Assembly (NCBI GenBank): GCA_903901375.1
Contig: CAIUQV010000007.1
Location: 1-17,556 of the forward strand
Direction of reading: 5' to 3'
Length of the DNA stretch: 17,556 bases
Source: an uncultured Ignavibacteriota bacterium
GTDB lineage: Bacteria; Bacteroidota; Ignavibacteria; Tepidaquicellales; Tepidaquicellaceae
In this document: piece by piece, positions 1 through 8,298 of the stretch
Layout of the letters: each line of letters opens with the position of its first letter
Numbering within the stretch: position 1 is the first letter of the stretch
Notes under the pieces: model-generated
What the model was told of the DNA's origin: nothing
Database searches by the model: none
The model's input: the letters and a program-made list of their open reading frames with translations, nothing else
Program-made: the position numbers and the translations under genes

Positions 1-187
1 ATACTGTTGCCCTTAACTGCAACTGACAAAATGGTTTTATTATTTAATGTTGTTTGTGTCCAGTTAACACCGTTATTAGTGGTTAAAATACTCCGTATAT
101 AGAACCAAAAAGGATGGCGTTTTTAACAACCGTTATTGCACTCACCTTACTACCCACCGGATTTAATCCATTGCCAGTAGCCAACAT
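1..187 (-). pseudogene. Frameshifted fragment of a beta-propeller repeat protein, open at left edge
   Basis: Reading the minus strand from the ATG at 187 gives about 34 residues ending in the motif FGSIYGVF, then TAA at 85-83. If one base is restored in the T-run just before position 85, the frame continues as L-TTNNGVNWTQTTLNN and runs open to the window edge. The hydrophobic segments AITVVKN and ILSVAVKGN on the two sides look like successive copies of one repeat. The pattern xVFLTTNNGxNWTQ is typical of BNR/sialidase-like or regulator-type beta-propeller repeats, which FCB-group bacteria often secrete. No signal peptide precedes the ATG, and a stop lies a few codons upstream in frame. I read this as a gene fragment with a one-base deletion. 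A sequencing error in the homopolymer is possible. Confidence 0.6.
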
Positions 188-457
188 CAAACGAGAGAAA
201 CAAAAGTAATGCTATGATTGTAGTTTTTGTTTCATATTTAAAGATTTATGTCATGTAATCAGAAAATAACTATATTTATTAATTTACAACTTATTATTAT
301 ATTATGCAAAATATAATTTTAATATAAAACAATCTTGCTTTACAATAACGAGATAATCAAATAAATATAAAATTTATTTATAGCTCTATAAGTGTTTTCA
401 TAATTTAATTAATTGAATGGATGTTAGTAGTTCTTCCAACAAAAAGGTATATAATAA
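188..457. other. AT-rich intergenic region between divergent genes
   Basis: No convincing gene is visible. The DNA is extremely AT-rich and separates the minus-strand propeller fragment from the plus-strand activator, so it should hold the activator promoter. An AT-only inverted repeat (arms AAATAAAT and ATTTATTT, 359-379) is present, but could be chance at this base composition. AAAAAGG at 441-447 is a plausible weak ribosome-binding site for the GTG at 458. Confidence 0.4.
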
Positions 458-3325
458 GTGGGTGATACGCAATTTGACAAATTATCCGCAGTTCTCTCGG
501 TAAAACTAATAAATTTGCCCGCAGAAGAAATAGACAATGAGATCAATGAATCATTAAAGCAGATTTGCGAATATCTTGATTTAGATGTTTCGGTTTTATG
601 GCAATTAAAAAGAAGTGACAATAAAGATGTATTTGTTACAAATTACTTTCAGAGGAATATTTTGGCAGAGATACCGGAGTTAATCGAAGCAAAGAAATTA
701 TTTCCCTGGACATTAGAAAAAATTCTTAAGAAAGAGATTGTCAGATACAAAAATGTTGACGAGCTTCCACCCGAGGCAGAAATAGACAAACAAACCAGGC
801 TTCATTTCAATCTAAAGTCTTTGCTATCTTACCCATTATTTGTTAGTAAAAACCCTGTCTTTGGTGCATTGAGTTTTAATACAATAAGAAAAGAGGTAAA
901 CTGGACAGATGAATTAATAGATAAATTACAATTTATTGCAAATATATTTTCGAATGCCATATCAAGAAAAATAACCGAAAATAAACTAAAAGAGAGTCTT
1001 GCTTTTGAAAGACTTATATCGGTTCTTTCCAGTCGTTTTGTGAATGTTAACGATAATAATCTTTATGAAGAAATAAATAGTTCATTAAAACAGATATGTG
1101 AATTTCTGGATTTTGATGTTTCAACACTATGGATGATAAACAAGGAATCACCCGATGAATCATTATTGCTATCTTATTACCGAAGAAGCGAAGGGCCAGA
1201 GGTCCCCCAAATATTAGAAGCATCAAAAACATTCCCATGGAGCTTGAAAAAAATTCTTGAGAAAAAAGAGGTTTTACTTAAAAATTCGTCTGATTACCCA
1301 CCTGAAGCAGTAATTGATAAAGAAAATAGAGATTATTTTAATCTGAAGTCAACATTAACATTGCCGTTATATATTGGAAATAGCCCTGTATTTGGCATTA
1401 TAAGTTACGATACCATAGATGATGAAATCGAATGGACAGAAGAAAAAATTAATAAACTTAAATACATATCGCAGATTTTTGCGAATGCAATATCACGAAG
1501 AATATCAGAACAAGCGATACAAGAATCTGAAGAGCGTTTAAGACTTGCTGCATCTTCAGCAGGTGCAGGTTTCTGGAATTTAATTTTTGAAGGCGGTAAA
1601 ATCTGGGCAACAAAAGCAGCGGAACGGCTTTATGATGTTGCAGATATGGAAAATTACGATTTCGAAACGATTAAAAAGAAAATTTATCCGGAGGACCTTG
1701 AAAGAGGGTTACAAGATATAGACGAAGCAATAAAGACCGGTAATTATAATAGTAAAATCAGAATATTGAATTCTGACGGAACAATCCGTTGGTTATCTGC
1801 TCAGGGAAAAATTGAATACAACTTTGAAAAGAATCCCGAACGAATGGTAGGAGTTTCAATTGATATTACAAAAGAAAAGGAAAACGAGAGATTAATAAAA
1901 GAAAGCGAAGAGCTTCAAAGTTCAATAATCAATTCCTCAAACAGCAGGATAATGGTGCTGGACGAGAACTTCAAAATATTAAATTTAAATAAAGCGTGGA
2001 AAGAGTTTTCAGAAAAACATAGCGATGAGAAATCGGTTTTTAATCTTAGAGCGGGAATGAATCTTTTGTTAATTTTTGAAAAGATTTCGAAGAACGGGTC
2101 TGATTTTGCATCAAAACATCTAAAAGGAATAAAGTCTGTGCTCTCGGGAAAATTGAAAATCTATGAAAACACATATAAATTAAACACTAATGACGAAGAA
2201 TTCTGGTTTAGTCTTACAGTAACACCTTTAATCGGGCAAAAAAAGGGTGTAGTATTAATTCACCGAAATGAAACGTCACTAATGAATGCACAGATAGCAC
2301 TGGAAAACGCACTTGAGGATGTAAAAAAACTTAAAAATCAGTTGCAGCAGGACAATATATATTTAAAAGAGGAAATTAAATTAAAAACCAAGTACGATAA
2401 TATTTTAGGAAAAAGCGATGCAATTAAATACTGTCTATTCAACGTAGAAAAAGTTGCTCCTTTAAACACTACAGTTCTGATATACGGGGAAACGGGAACA
2501 GGAAAAGAGTTAATTGCCCGTGCAATACATAATGCAAGCTCCAGACAGAGCAGACCGCTAATAAAAGTAGATTGTTCAACACTTCCGCAGAATATTATAG
2601 AGAGCGAACTTTTCGGGCGGGAAAAAGGAGCGTATACCGATGCAAGCACCCGAAGTACAGGAAGGTTTGAACTCGCAAACGGCTCGACATTATTTCTTGA
2701 TGAAATCGGAGAGTTGCCGCTTCATGTACAGTCAAAATTGCTAAGAATGACACAATACGGAGAGTTTGAAAGACTTGGAAGTTCAAAAACGATAAAGGTT
2801 GATGTGAGACTTATTGCGGCAACAAACAGAGACCTTGAAGAAGAAGTTAAAAACGGGAGATTCCGTGAGGACCTCTTTTTCAGACTAAATGTATTCAAAA
2901 TAACAGTTCCGCCCCTCAGGGAAAGAAAAGAGGATATTCCGGAAATGGTGATACAGTTTATCAAAAACATAAACAGAAAATTAGGAAAGAATATAGAATT
3001 TGTTTATCAGGAGACATTAGATATGCTGCTGGAATATTCGTGGCCAGGTAACGTACGGGAGCTTGAGAATGTTTTAGAATCTAGTATAATAACTTCAAGA
3101 GGAAGTAAACTTGTAGTTAACCTGCCAAACAAATCCCAAAAAGAAGAAAAGAAAGATAATTTTAGACTTATACCTCTCTCAGAAATTGAAAAAGAGTATA
3201 TTATAGAAATTCTAAAACGGACAAACTGGAAAATTGAAGGAGTTAATAGTGCTTCTGCAATTTTAGAAGTAGCACCAAGTACTCTTCGTGACAGAATGAA
3301 GAAGTATAATATCAAAAGAAAGTAA
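458..3325 (+). CDS. Sigma-54-dependent enhancer-binding activator (GAF-GAF-PAS-PAS-AAA+-Fis HTH)
   Basis: A 955-residue cytoplasmic transcription activator that should use ATP to open promoters held by sigma-54 RNA polymerase. Domains in order: two GAF domains (about 7-170 and 180-345), a PAS_3-type PAS (about 355-475), a second PAS-like segment (about 485-604), a coiled-coil (about 610-645), the AAA+ domain (about 649-875) and a C-terminal Fis-type HTH (about 909-955). Visible motifs are Walker A GETGTGKE (677-684), the sigma-54 contact loop as GAYTDA (724-729; textbook form GAFTGA) and Walker B LFLDEIGE (DE at 748-749). FREDLFFRLNVF carries the arginine-finger region, followed by SWPGNVRELEN. 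There is no receiver domain, so it is FhlA-like: sensing is by GAF/PAS, not phosphorylation. The GTG start follows an in-frame TAA directly, with AAAAAGG 10 nt upstream. GAF1 begins almost at residue 1, so an older, longer N-terminus may be lost. The ligand is unknown. Confidence 0.93.
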   Translation: MGDTQFDKLSAVLSVKLINLPAEEIDNEINESLKQICEYLDLDVSVLWQLKRSDNKDVFVTNYFQRNILAEIPELIEAKKLFPWTLEKILKKEIVRYKNVDELPPEAEIDKQTRLHFNLKSLLSYPLFVSKNPVFGALSFNTIRKEVNWTDELIDKLQFIANIFSNAISRKITENKLKESLAFERLISVLSSRFVNVNDNNLYEEINSSLKQICEFLDFDVSTLWMINKESPDESLLLSYYRRSEGPEVPQILEASKTFPWSLKKILEKKEVLLKNSSDYPPEAVIDKENRDYFNLKSTLTLPLYIGNSPVFGIISYDTIDDEIEWTEEKINKLKYISQIFANAISRRISEQAIQESEERLRLAASSAGAGFWNLIFEGGKIWATKAAERLYDVADMENYDFETIKKKIYPEDLERGLQDIDEAIKTGNYNSKIRILNSDGTIRWLSAQGKIEYNFEKNPERMVGVSIDITKEKENERLIKESEELQSSIINSSNSRIMVLDENFKILNLNKAWKEFSEKHSDEKSVFNLRAGMNLLLIFEKISKNGSDFASKHLKGIKSVLSGKLKIYENTYKLNTNDEEFWFSLTVTPLIGQKKGVVLIHRNETSLMNAQIALENALEDVKKLKNQLQQDNIYLKEEIKLKTKYDNILGKSDAIKYCLFNVEKVAPLNTTVLIYGETGTGKELIARAIHNASSRQSRPLIKVDCSTLPQNIIESELFGREKGAYTDASTRSTGRFELANGSTLFLDEIGELPLHVQSKLLRMTQYGEFERLGSSKTIKVDVRLIAATNRDLEEEVKNGRFREDLFFRLNVFKITVPPLRERKEDIPEMVIQFIKNINRKLGKNIEFVYQETLDMLLEYSWPGNVRELENVLESSIITSRGSKLVVNLPNKSQKEEKKDNFRLIPLSEIEKEYIIEILKRTNWKIEGVNSASAILEVAPSTLRDRMKKYNIKRK

Positions 3326-3334
3326 TACCCGTCT

Positions 3335-3358
3335 CACGGTATTCCGTGGGAATCCACG
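3335..3358. promoter_or_regulatory. Overlapping dyads, candidate activator binding site
   Basis: Two overlapping perfect dyads lie 10 nt after the activator stop codon: CACGG-tatt-CCGTG (3335-3348) and CGTGG-gaat-CCACG (3345-3358). As RNA they would be mutually exclusive hairpins. No U-run follows, so a classical terminator is unlikely. They sit about 100 bp upstream of the sigma-54-like element at 3450. That is a normal distance for the upstream activating sequence of an enhancer-binding protein, so autogenous-neighbour control by the adjacent activator is plausible. Inference only. Confidence 0.4.
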
Positions 3359-3449
3359 AAATCTAAAGAGTCCCAAAAAGCGACCATCCAAAAATATCAT
3401 TAAATACTGCATTTTTGTAACCTTTAAGACAATAAACAGATATATTTCT

Positions 3450-3466
3450 TTGGAATGATATTTGTA
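3450..3466 (+). promoter_or_regulatory. Sigma-54-like -24/-12 promoter
   Basis: The sequence TTGGAATGATATTTGTA fits the sigma-54 consensus YTGGCACGRNNNTTGCW at most fixed positions, with GG and TTG in correct spacing. The main defect is GT in place of the nearly invariant GC of the -12 box. It lies about 210 bp upstream of the DUF1254 start, next to a gene encoding a sigma-54 activator. In AT-rich DNA chance matches occur, so confidence is moderate. Confidence 0.4.
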
Positions 3467-3674
3467 TAAGTGTAGATATTAATAACTTATAATTTTATAA
3501 ATATATAATACAAATTCTGTTTGAACCCGATTTCAAATACTAAAGATAAATCTTCATATTAAGTTGCAGTGGGTTAAGTATTTATTATCTAAAATTCTTT
3601 CAGCATTGTATATAGCAAGCAAGTTATTTTAAAATATAATTTACCAAACAAATAAAATAGAAAGGTTATTTCAA

Positions 3675-5024
3675 ATGGGAAATCCAGATATAACAAAGCC
3701 TCTTACACAGCAGGAAGCAAATGATATTGCAGTGGAAGCATATGTTTACTTTTATCCAATGGTTCTAATGGATGTAACTCGCAAAGTTTTGACAAATGTT
3801 CCTCCCGGAGCAAAAGAAGGTTATGGTCCTATGAATTTATTCAGTCATATGAGAAAATTTCCGGAAGCAAATTTCCGTGATGTTGTCCGTCCGAATTTTG
3901 ACACATTATATTCAATTGCATGGCTTGACCTTACAAAGGAGCCGGTAATAGTTTCGGTTCTTGACACAAATAATCGCTATTATTTATTGCCAATGCTGGA
4001 TATGTGGACAGATGTAATTGCGGCTCCCGGAAAACGAACCAGCGGAACAGGAGCACAAGAATTTGTTGTTGTGCCAAATGGATGGAAAGGAGATTTGCCA
4101 AATGGATTAACTGTAATTAATTCAACTACAAAATACTTATGGATTATAGGTCGAACACAGACAAACGGACCAAAAGATTATGAATTGGTTCATAAAGTAC
4201 AGGATGGATATAAAATTACACTTTTATCGGATTACGGCAAAATTCCCGGTCCTGTTAAATTTACTCCTGATGCAACTGTTGATATGAAAACACCTCCGAT
4301 GACAAAGGTTGACACTATGTCCGGAGAAAAATATTTTAGTTATGCCGCAGAATTAATGAAGTTTCATTCACCACATATTACTGACTGGTCTCAGCTTGAA
4401 AGAATAAAGAGGCTGGGAATTGAAGCGGGAAAAGGATTTGATTTTAACGGTGCTAATGAAACAGTAAAGACAGCGATGGAATATGCGGTTAAAGCAGGAT
4501 TAAATCTAATGAAAGAAAAGATTCCTACACTTGCAAATGTAGTAAACGGCTGGCAGATGCTGACAGAAAATATGGGAGTGTATGGTAATTCATACTTAAA
4601 ACGTGCAGTAATAGCACTGGCAGGTCTCGGAGCCAATCAGCCTGAAGACGCAATTTATCCTTTGAATACCTGTGATAGCGATGGGAATCCAATAGATGGA
4701 AATAATGATTACGTGATTCATTTCAGCAAAGAAATACTTCCACCTGTAGGAGCTTTCTGGTCAATCACTATGTATGACGCAGAAGGTTATCAAGCGGCAA
4801 ACGAATTAAACCGGTTTGCAATAGGCGACAGGGATGACTTAAAATACAATGCAGACGGCTCGCTTGATATTTATATTCAGAATAAAAATCCCGGCGCCGA
4901 AAAAGTAAATAATTGGCTGCCTTCTCCTCTTGGATTACTCGGCATTACGATGAGATTGTATGCTCCAAAGGCAGAAATAGTTAACGGATTATGGAAACCA
5001 CCAGCGATAAAGAAAGTGAAATAG
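3675..5024 (+). CDS. DUF1254/DUF1214 domain-containing protein
   Basis: A 449-residue protein with an N-terminal DUF1254 region (about 20-190, including AYVYFYPMVLMDVTRK and VVRPNFDTLYSIAWLDL) and a C-terminal DUF1214 region (about 335-435, including PPVGAFWSITMYD and NWLPSP near the end). This two-domain layout and length are normal for the family, which is widespread but has no established biochemical activity. I see no signal peptide or membrane segment, so it should be cytoplasmic as read. The start is supported by GAAAGG at 3660-3665, 9 nt upstream, one of the few clear Shine-Dalgarno sites in the window. It is the first gene after the sigma-54 activator and has a candidate sigma-54 promoter, so it may be the activator's main target. 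A strong hairpin follows it. Confidence 0.9.
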   Translation: MGNPDITKPLTQQEANDIAVEAYVYFYPMVLMDVTRKVLTNVPPGAKEGYGPMNLFSHMRKFPEANFRDVVRPNFDTLYSIAWLDLTKEPVIVSVLDTNNRYYLLPMLDMWTDVIAAPGKRTSGTGAQEFVVVPNGWKGDLPNGLTVINSTTKYLWIIGRTQTNGPKDYELVHKVQDGYKITLLSDYGKIPGPVKFTPDATVDMKTPPMTKVDTMSGEKYFSYAAELMKFHSPHITDWSQLERIKRLGIEAGKGFDFNGANETVKTAMEYAVKAGLNLMKEKIPTLANVVNGWQMLTENMGVYGNSYLKRAVIALAGLGANQPEDAIYPLNTCDSDGNPIDGNNDYVIHFSKEILPPVGAFWSITMYDAEGYQAANELNRFAIGDRDDLKYNADGSLDIYIQNKNPGAEKVNNWLPSPLGLLGITMRLYAPKAEIVNGLWKPPAIKKVK

Positions 5025-5037
5025 TTTGTCTGAATAA

Positions 5038-5069
5038 GATAGCCTGTTCATAATTATGAACAGGTTATC
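5038..5069. terminator. Long palindromic hairpin after the DUF1254 gene
   Basis: A perfect 22-nt palindrome (5043-5064, half-site CCTGTTCATAA) is extended outward by GATAG/TTATC arms with one G-U pair, giving a stem of about 14 bp around an AATT loop. It lies 14 nt after the stop codon and 22 nt before the next ATG. The hairpin suits a terminator or attenuator between two genes, but no clean T-run follows. The perfect DNA symmetry also allows a dimeric-regulator operator. Confidence 0.55.
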
Positions 5070-5091
5070 AAATTAACTTTAATTTATTAAA

Positions 5092-5934
5092 ATGGATAAA
5101 ACAGAGAATATTTTACATGAAAAATCATATAAGGGTAAAAATCTTGCAAACGCAAACTTCAGCGAAGCAGATTTACGCGGTGTTGATTTTTCGGACACAA
5201 TATTAACAAATGCTGATTTTTCAAAATGCAGAACCGGATTAAAGACTCCTGCGGCGTTGATGGTTTTTATTATCTCACTTATAATATCAATGTTATCAGG
5301 ATACCTTGCGATGTTAGCGGGAGCAACATTTCAGTATGCAATTAATTCGTCTGACCCAAATATAGTATGGTCAGGTTATATTACGGCAGGGTTAGTGGTT
5401 TTATTTATTCTTTATACAATTTTAAAGGGCGGCAAGAATTTTCTGCTTTTTATTGGAATAACAATAACCCTTGTATTAATTATTGGTCTTATTTCACGGT
5501 TGTCCGGGGCCGGTACAGGAATGGGTTCTATTTACGGTTCACTTACACTTGTCATTTTTGCAATAATGTCTATGGTAGGAATAATTGCAAGAGCATCGGC
5601 AGGGACTTTATCTTCGAATATAATTTTTCTGGTAGTTGCAATCGGTGGAGCTACATTTGGCAGAACAATCGGCGGAGGGCTGGAAACAGTTGTTCTCGCA
5701 GTGGCGTGTGCAGTATTAAGCAAGCAGGTATTATCGAAACCTAAAAGTTTTCCCGTCCTAATAAAAACAGCTTTGATTATCGGGACTTATTTCGGAACTT
5801 CTTTTAAGAATGCCGACCTTAAGAGTGCTGATTTTTCGGAAGCAATTATTGGCAATACAAACTTTACAGGAGCAGATCTTACTGGAGTAAATTGGGACAA
5901 TTCAAAAAAAGCATTTAACTTAGAGGAAAACTAA
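5092..5934 (+). CDS. Membrane protein flanked at both ends by pentapeptide repeats
   Basis: A 280-residue protein with three parts. Residues about 11-45 carry pentapeptide repeats of the A(D/N)LxG/DFSxx type (KNLANANFSEADLRGVDFS). Residues about 52-228 are hydrophobic and glycine-rich, with roughly six membrane segments. Residues about 235-268 return to pentapeptide repeats (NADLKSADFSEA, NFTGADLTGVNW). An even number of helices would place both ends on the same side of the membrane, probably the cytoplasm, where the two short pieces could complete one beta-helix. Pentapeptide proteins form right-handed quadrilateral beta-helices; this membrane type has no known function. No Shine-Dalgarno precedes the ATG, as for most genes here. 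It heads a short operon with the two following genes (gaps of 42 and 35 nt). Confidence 0.85.
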   Translation: MDKTENILHEKSYKGKNLANANFSEADLRGVDFSDTILTNADFSKCRTGLKTPAALMVFIISLIISMLSGYLAMLAGATFQYAINSSDPNIVWSGYITAGLVVLFILYTILKGGKNFLLFIGITITLVLIIGLISRLSGAGTGMGSIYGSLTLVIFAIMSMVGIIARASAGTLSSNIIFLVVAIGGATFGRTIGGGLETVVLAVACAVLSKQVLSKPKSFPVLIKTALIIGTYFGTSFKNADLKSADFSEAIIGNTNFTGADLTGVNWDNSKKAFNLEEN

Positions 5935-5976
5935 CAAAATTTAATTTGATAAAATTTTTAAAATTATAAATAGAAA

Positions 5977-6444
5977 ATGAAAAAATTATTTTACGTTTTA
6001 GTTTTAGTGTTCATATCCTTTTCCGCATATTCGCAAACAAAGGATGAAATAAATTACATTCAGAGTATTTGGGGAATGGAAAAAAGGGATATTGTTACCA
6101 AGTATATGTCTCTTACAGATGAAGAGGCAAAAGGATTCTGGGGTGTTTATGACAAGTATGAAGAAGGAAGAAAAAAACTTGGTGAAGAAAGAATCAAAAA
6201 CATTGCTGAGTACAGTGAGCAATTTGCTGAACTGAAGGATTCAAAGGCACAGGAATTATTAAACAGAAGTCTTTCAAACCAAACAAGATTTCTGGAACTA
6301 CTCAATAAAACTTATACTGAGGTATTAGGAGTGCTTCCTGCTATTAAAGCAGTACAGTTTATTCAATTGGAAAACTACCTTGATACGAAAATAAGAGTTC
6401 AGATAATGGAGCAGCTTCCATTTGTCGGAGATATAAAAAGATAA
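5977..6444 (+). CDS. Small secreted helical protein, possibly Spy/CpxP-like
   Basis: A 155-residue protein with a clear signal peptide (KKLFYVLVLVFISFSAYSQ, cleavage likely after SQ near residue 20), so the mature part should be periplasmic. The rest is charged and predicted helical, with the segment YMSLTDEEAKGFWGVYDKYE at about 43-62. An LTxEE motif followed by a long helix recalls the LTxxQ proteins (Spy/CpxP and periplasmic metal-sensor relatives), which act as periplasmic chaperones or stress sensors. The match is weak and the family assignment is a guess. It lies between the pentapeptide membrane protein and a BamA-like barrel, which fits a role at the envelope. Confidence 0.75.
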   Translation: MKKLFYVLVLVFISFSAYSQTKDEINYIQSIWGMEKRDIVTKYMSLTDEEAKGFWGVYDKYEEGRKKLGEERIKNIAEYSEQFAELKDSKAQELLNRSLSNQTRFLELLNKTYTEVLGVLPAIKAVQFIQLENYLDTKIRVQIMEQLPFVGDIKR

Positions 6445-6479
6445 CAAGTATTAACTTCTGATTAACAAATTATATTATC

Positions 6480-7697
6480 ATGTTTTTCTTTTTATCTTTT
6501 ATAAGGGTTCTCAAACTGCTTATGCTTTTGATTATGCTTCGGGTTCTATTTGCAGACCCTGTAAATGCTCAGGAGAAGAGTGACAGCGTCAGAACAAATG
6601 TAAAATTGGACAGTTCAAAAACCGGCTCAATAATTATAGAGCCGGCAAAAGAAAGTGAAAATTCACTGGATACAGCCTCCTTTAAAGTTAACGAAGTTAA
6701 ATTCATCGGCTATCCTTATGCATTTTACACCCCGGAAACACAATTCGCTTTAGGTGTTGGGGGAATGCTGTATTTCAGAACCGCATTACTGCCTTTGCAA
6801 AATCCGTCCAAGGTTACTGTTTCGGGATACTACACTTCAAACAGCCAATATTATATTTCGCTGAAGCCGAGAATTTATTTACCCGGGAAAAAAAGATTTT
6901 ATCTTGAATCGGATTTTTATTATTCAAACGATATTGGAAAGTTTTATGGTCTTGGAAACTCGACTTCAGAGATAGAAAATAGTGAATACAAGACAACTTC
7001 TTTCGGAATATATCTAGAAACTCAGATAAGAGGAGTATTCTTTAAATTTCTGCAAAACGGACTTCTGTTTGATTACGTTAATGTAAAAATGGAAGATAAA
7101 ATGGGAAATCCTAATCTGTCTGATACTTCAGTCAAGGGAATTAACGGAGGAAAAGTCGGCGGGATTGGTCTGAGCTTTTCTTATGATAACAGGGATAACG
7201 TTTCTTTCCCATCAAGTGGCGGGCTTTATAAATATTCAATGTTGTTTTACGGCAGGTTTCTTGCGAGTGATTATACATACAACAGGTACAAAATAGATTT
7301 AAGACAGTATGTATCGCCGTTAAAAGAACACATACTTGCATTTCAATTATATTCTGATTTAAGTACGGGAAATCCTCCTTTCTTCTTTATGCCTGCTCTT
7401 GGAGGGGTGTCAAGGATGAGGGGATTTTACGAAGGAAGATACAGAGAAAAGAATTTCATAACGGTACAGGCCGAATACAGGAAAATTGTTTGGTGGAGAT
7501 TAGGGTTTGCTGTATTTTATTCTGCGGGGGATGTCTTTCACAATTTCAATGAACTGAGAGTATCCGATGTAAAACAGGCTTATGGATTAGGATTGAGATT
7601 TGTTTTTGACCCGAAAGAAAAAATTAATCTAAGGGTTGATTTTGGAAAAACAAATGCAGGTACAGGGGTTTATTTTTCAATGGATGAGGCATTTTAA
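6480..7697 (+). CDS. BamA/TamA-like outer-membrane beta-barrel (surface antigen family)
   Basis: A 405-residue outer-membrane protein. Residues 1-30 are a hydrophobic signal ending VNAQ. A short linker leads to a region of alternating beta-strands (about 70-405) ending in a C-terminal phenylalanine, as barrels recognised by the BAM machinery do. The motif RMRGFYEGRYRE at about 312-323 matches the conserved RGF loop of Omp85 (BamA/TamA/ShlB) barrels, and DNRDNVSFPSSGG matches the strand motif seen in PF01103 proteins. No POTRA domains are present, so this is a barrel-only member of the superfamily, unlikely to be the essential BamA. Its cargo is unknown. It is the last gene of the 5092-7697 unit. 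Confidence 0.87.
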   Translation: MFFFLSFIRVLKLLMLLIMLRVLFADPVNAQEKSDSVRTNVKLDSSKTGSIIIEPAKESENSLDTASFKVNEVKFIGYPYAFYTPETQFALGVGGMLYFRTALLPLQNPSKVTVSGYYTSNSQYYISLKPRIYLPGKKRFYLESDFYYSNDIGKFYGLGNSTSEIENSEYKTTSFGIYLETQIRGVFFKFLQNGLLFDYVNVKMEDKMGNPNLSDTSVKGINGGKVGGIGLSFSYDNRDNVSFPSSGGLYKYSMLFYGRFLASDYTYNRYKIDLRQYVSPLKEHILAFQLYSDLSTGNPPFFFMPALGGVSRMRGFYEGRYREKNFITVQAEYRKIVWWRLGFAVFYSAGDVFHNFNELRVSDVKQAYGLGLRFVFDPKEKINLRVDFGKTNAGTGVYFSMDEAF

Positions 7698-7747
7698 GAA
7701 GATTTTGAGATGAGAATAGATTGTACGTGAGATTTTAGATTATACAG

Positions 7748-7780
7748 GTTATTACTTCTTAAGATAAACGAGGTAATAAC
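7748..7780. terminator. Stem-loop after the BamA-like gene
   Basis: GTTATTACTTC (7748-7758) pairs with GAGGTAATAAC (7770-7780): an 11-bp stem with one G-U pair and an 11-nt loop, 51 nt after the stop codon. It separates the 5092-7697 genes from those starting at 7877. The T-rich sequence after it is interrupted, so termination is plausible but not textbook. A regulator binding site upstream of the 7877 operon is the alternative. Confidence 0.45.
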
Positions 7781-7876
7781 GGTTTAGTTTATTATTAAAT
7801 AATTTGAAATATAGTAACGGATAAATAAGTTTCAAGAATAAATAGTAATATTTTAAACACAAAACAGATAATACTA

Positions 7877-8260
7877 ATGATAATAGTAAGATTTAAAATG
7901 CAGGTGATTTCTAAGAACAGGAACGAAGTGTTAAACGCAGTAAAAAGTATTTCACAGGAGATAAAAGAAGAGGATGGATGTATGGATATATTCGTTTTTC
8001 AAAATCAGAATGATGAAGACGAATTAATAATGATAGAAGCCTGGAAATCCAGAGCGCTATTAAAAAAGCACTGGAAAACTCTTAACTTCAGTGCTCTACT
8101 TGGTGCTCAGAAGCTTTTAATTCAACCACCGGATGTAGAAATTTACAGCGTGGCTAAAACACAGGGGCTTGAGGAGATTGAAAAGACAAGAATTGAGAAA
8201 AAAGAGAATAAATTTGGTAAAGTTATAAATATATATGAGGATTATAAATCTTTTTTATGA
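7877..8260 (+). CDS. Antibiotic biosynthesis monooxygenase (ABM) domain protein
   Basis: A 127-residue cytoplasmic protein. Residues 1-95 show the ABM/dimeric alpha-beta barrel pattern: strand MIIVRFKMQV, a helix, EEDGCMDIFVFQN, then LIMIEAWKS and a helix with KKHW. YgiN-like quinol monooxygenases and heme-degrading proteins share this fold, and small relatives often act on quinones or other aromatics without a cofactor. The substrate cannot be told from sequence. About 30 charged residues extend past the usual domain end. The first strand needs the ATG at 7877, so I keep it over the ATG at 7898. It leads a five-gene run to 11664 with gaps of 18-38 nt, otherwise made of membrane and outer-membrane proteins. 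Confidence 0.85.
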   Translation: MIIVRFKMQVISKNRNEVLNAVKSISQEIKEEDGCMDIFVFQNQNDEDELIMIEAWKSRALLKKHWKTLNFSALLGAQKLLIQPPDVEIYSVAKTQGLEEIEKTRIEKKENKFGKVINIYEDYKSFL

Positions 8261-8298
8261 ATGAAAAAGGATGACATAAATTTATATAAATACTAAAA

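Noticed and set aside
339..367. TTTACA-N17-TAAATA as a sigma-70-type promoter for the activator
   Set aside because: The -10 match is poor and such matches are frequent in DNA this AT-rich.
417..503. ATG-started 28-codon ORF overlapping the activator start, which could imply a frameshifted N-terminus
   Set aside because: No homology to a GAF extension is visible, and the GTG at 458 has its own AAAAAGG site.
5367..5744. 125-codon plus-strand ORF inside the pentapeptide membrane protein gene
   Set aside because: Its composition is not protein-like and the host gene frame has clear repeats and membrane helices.
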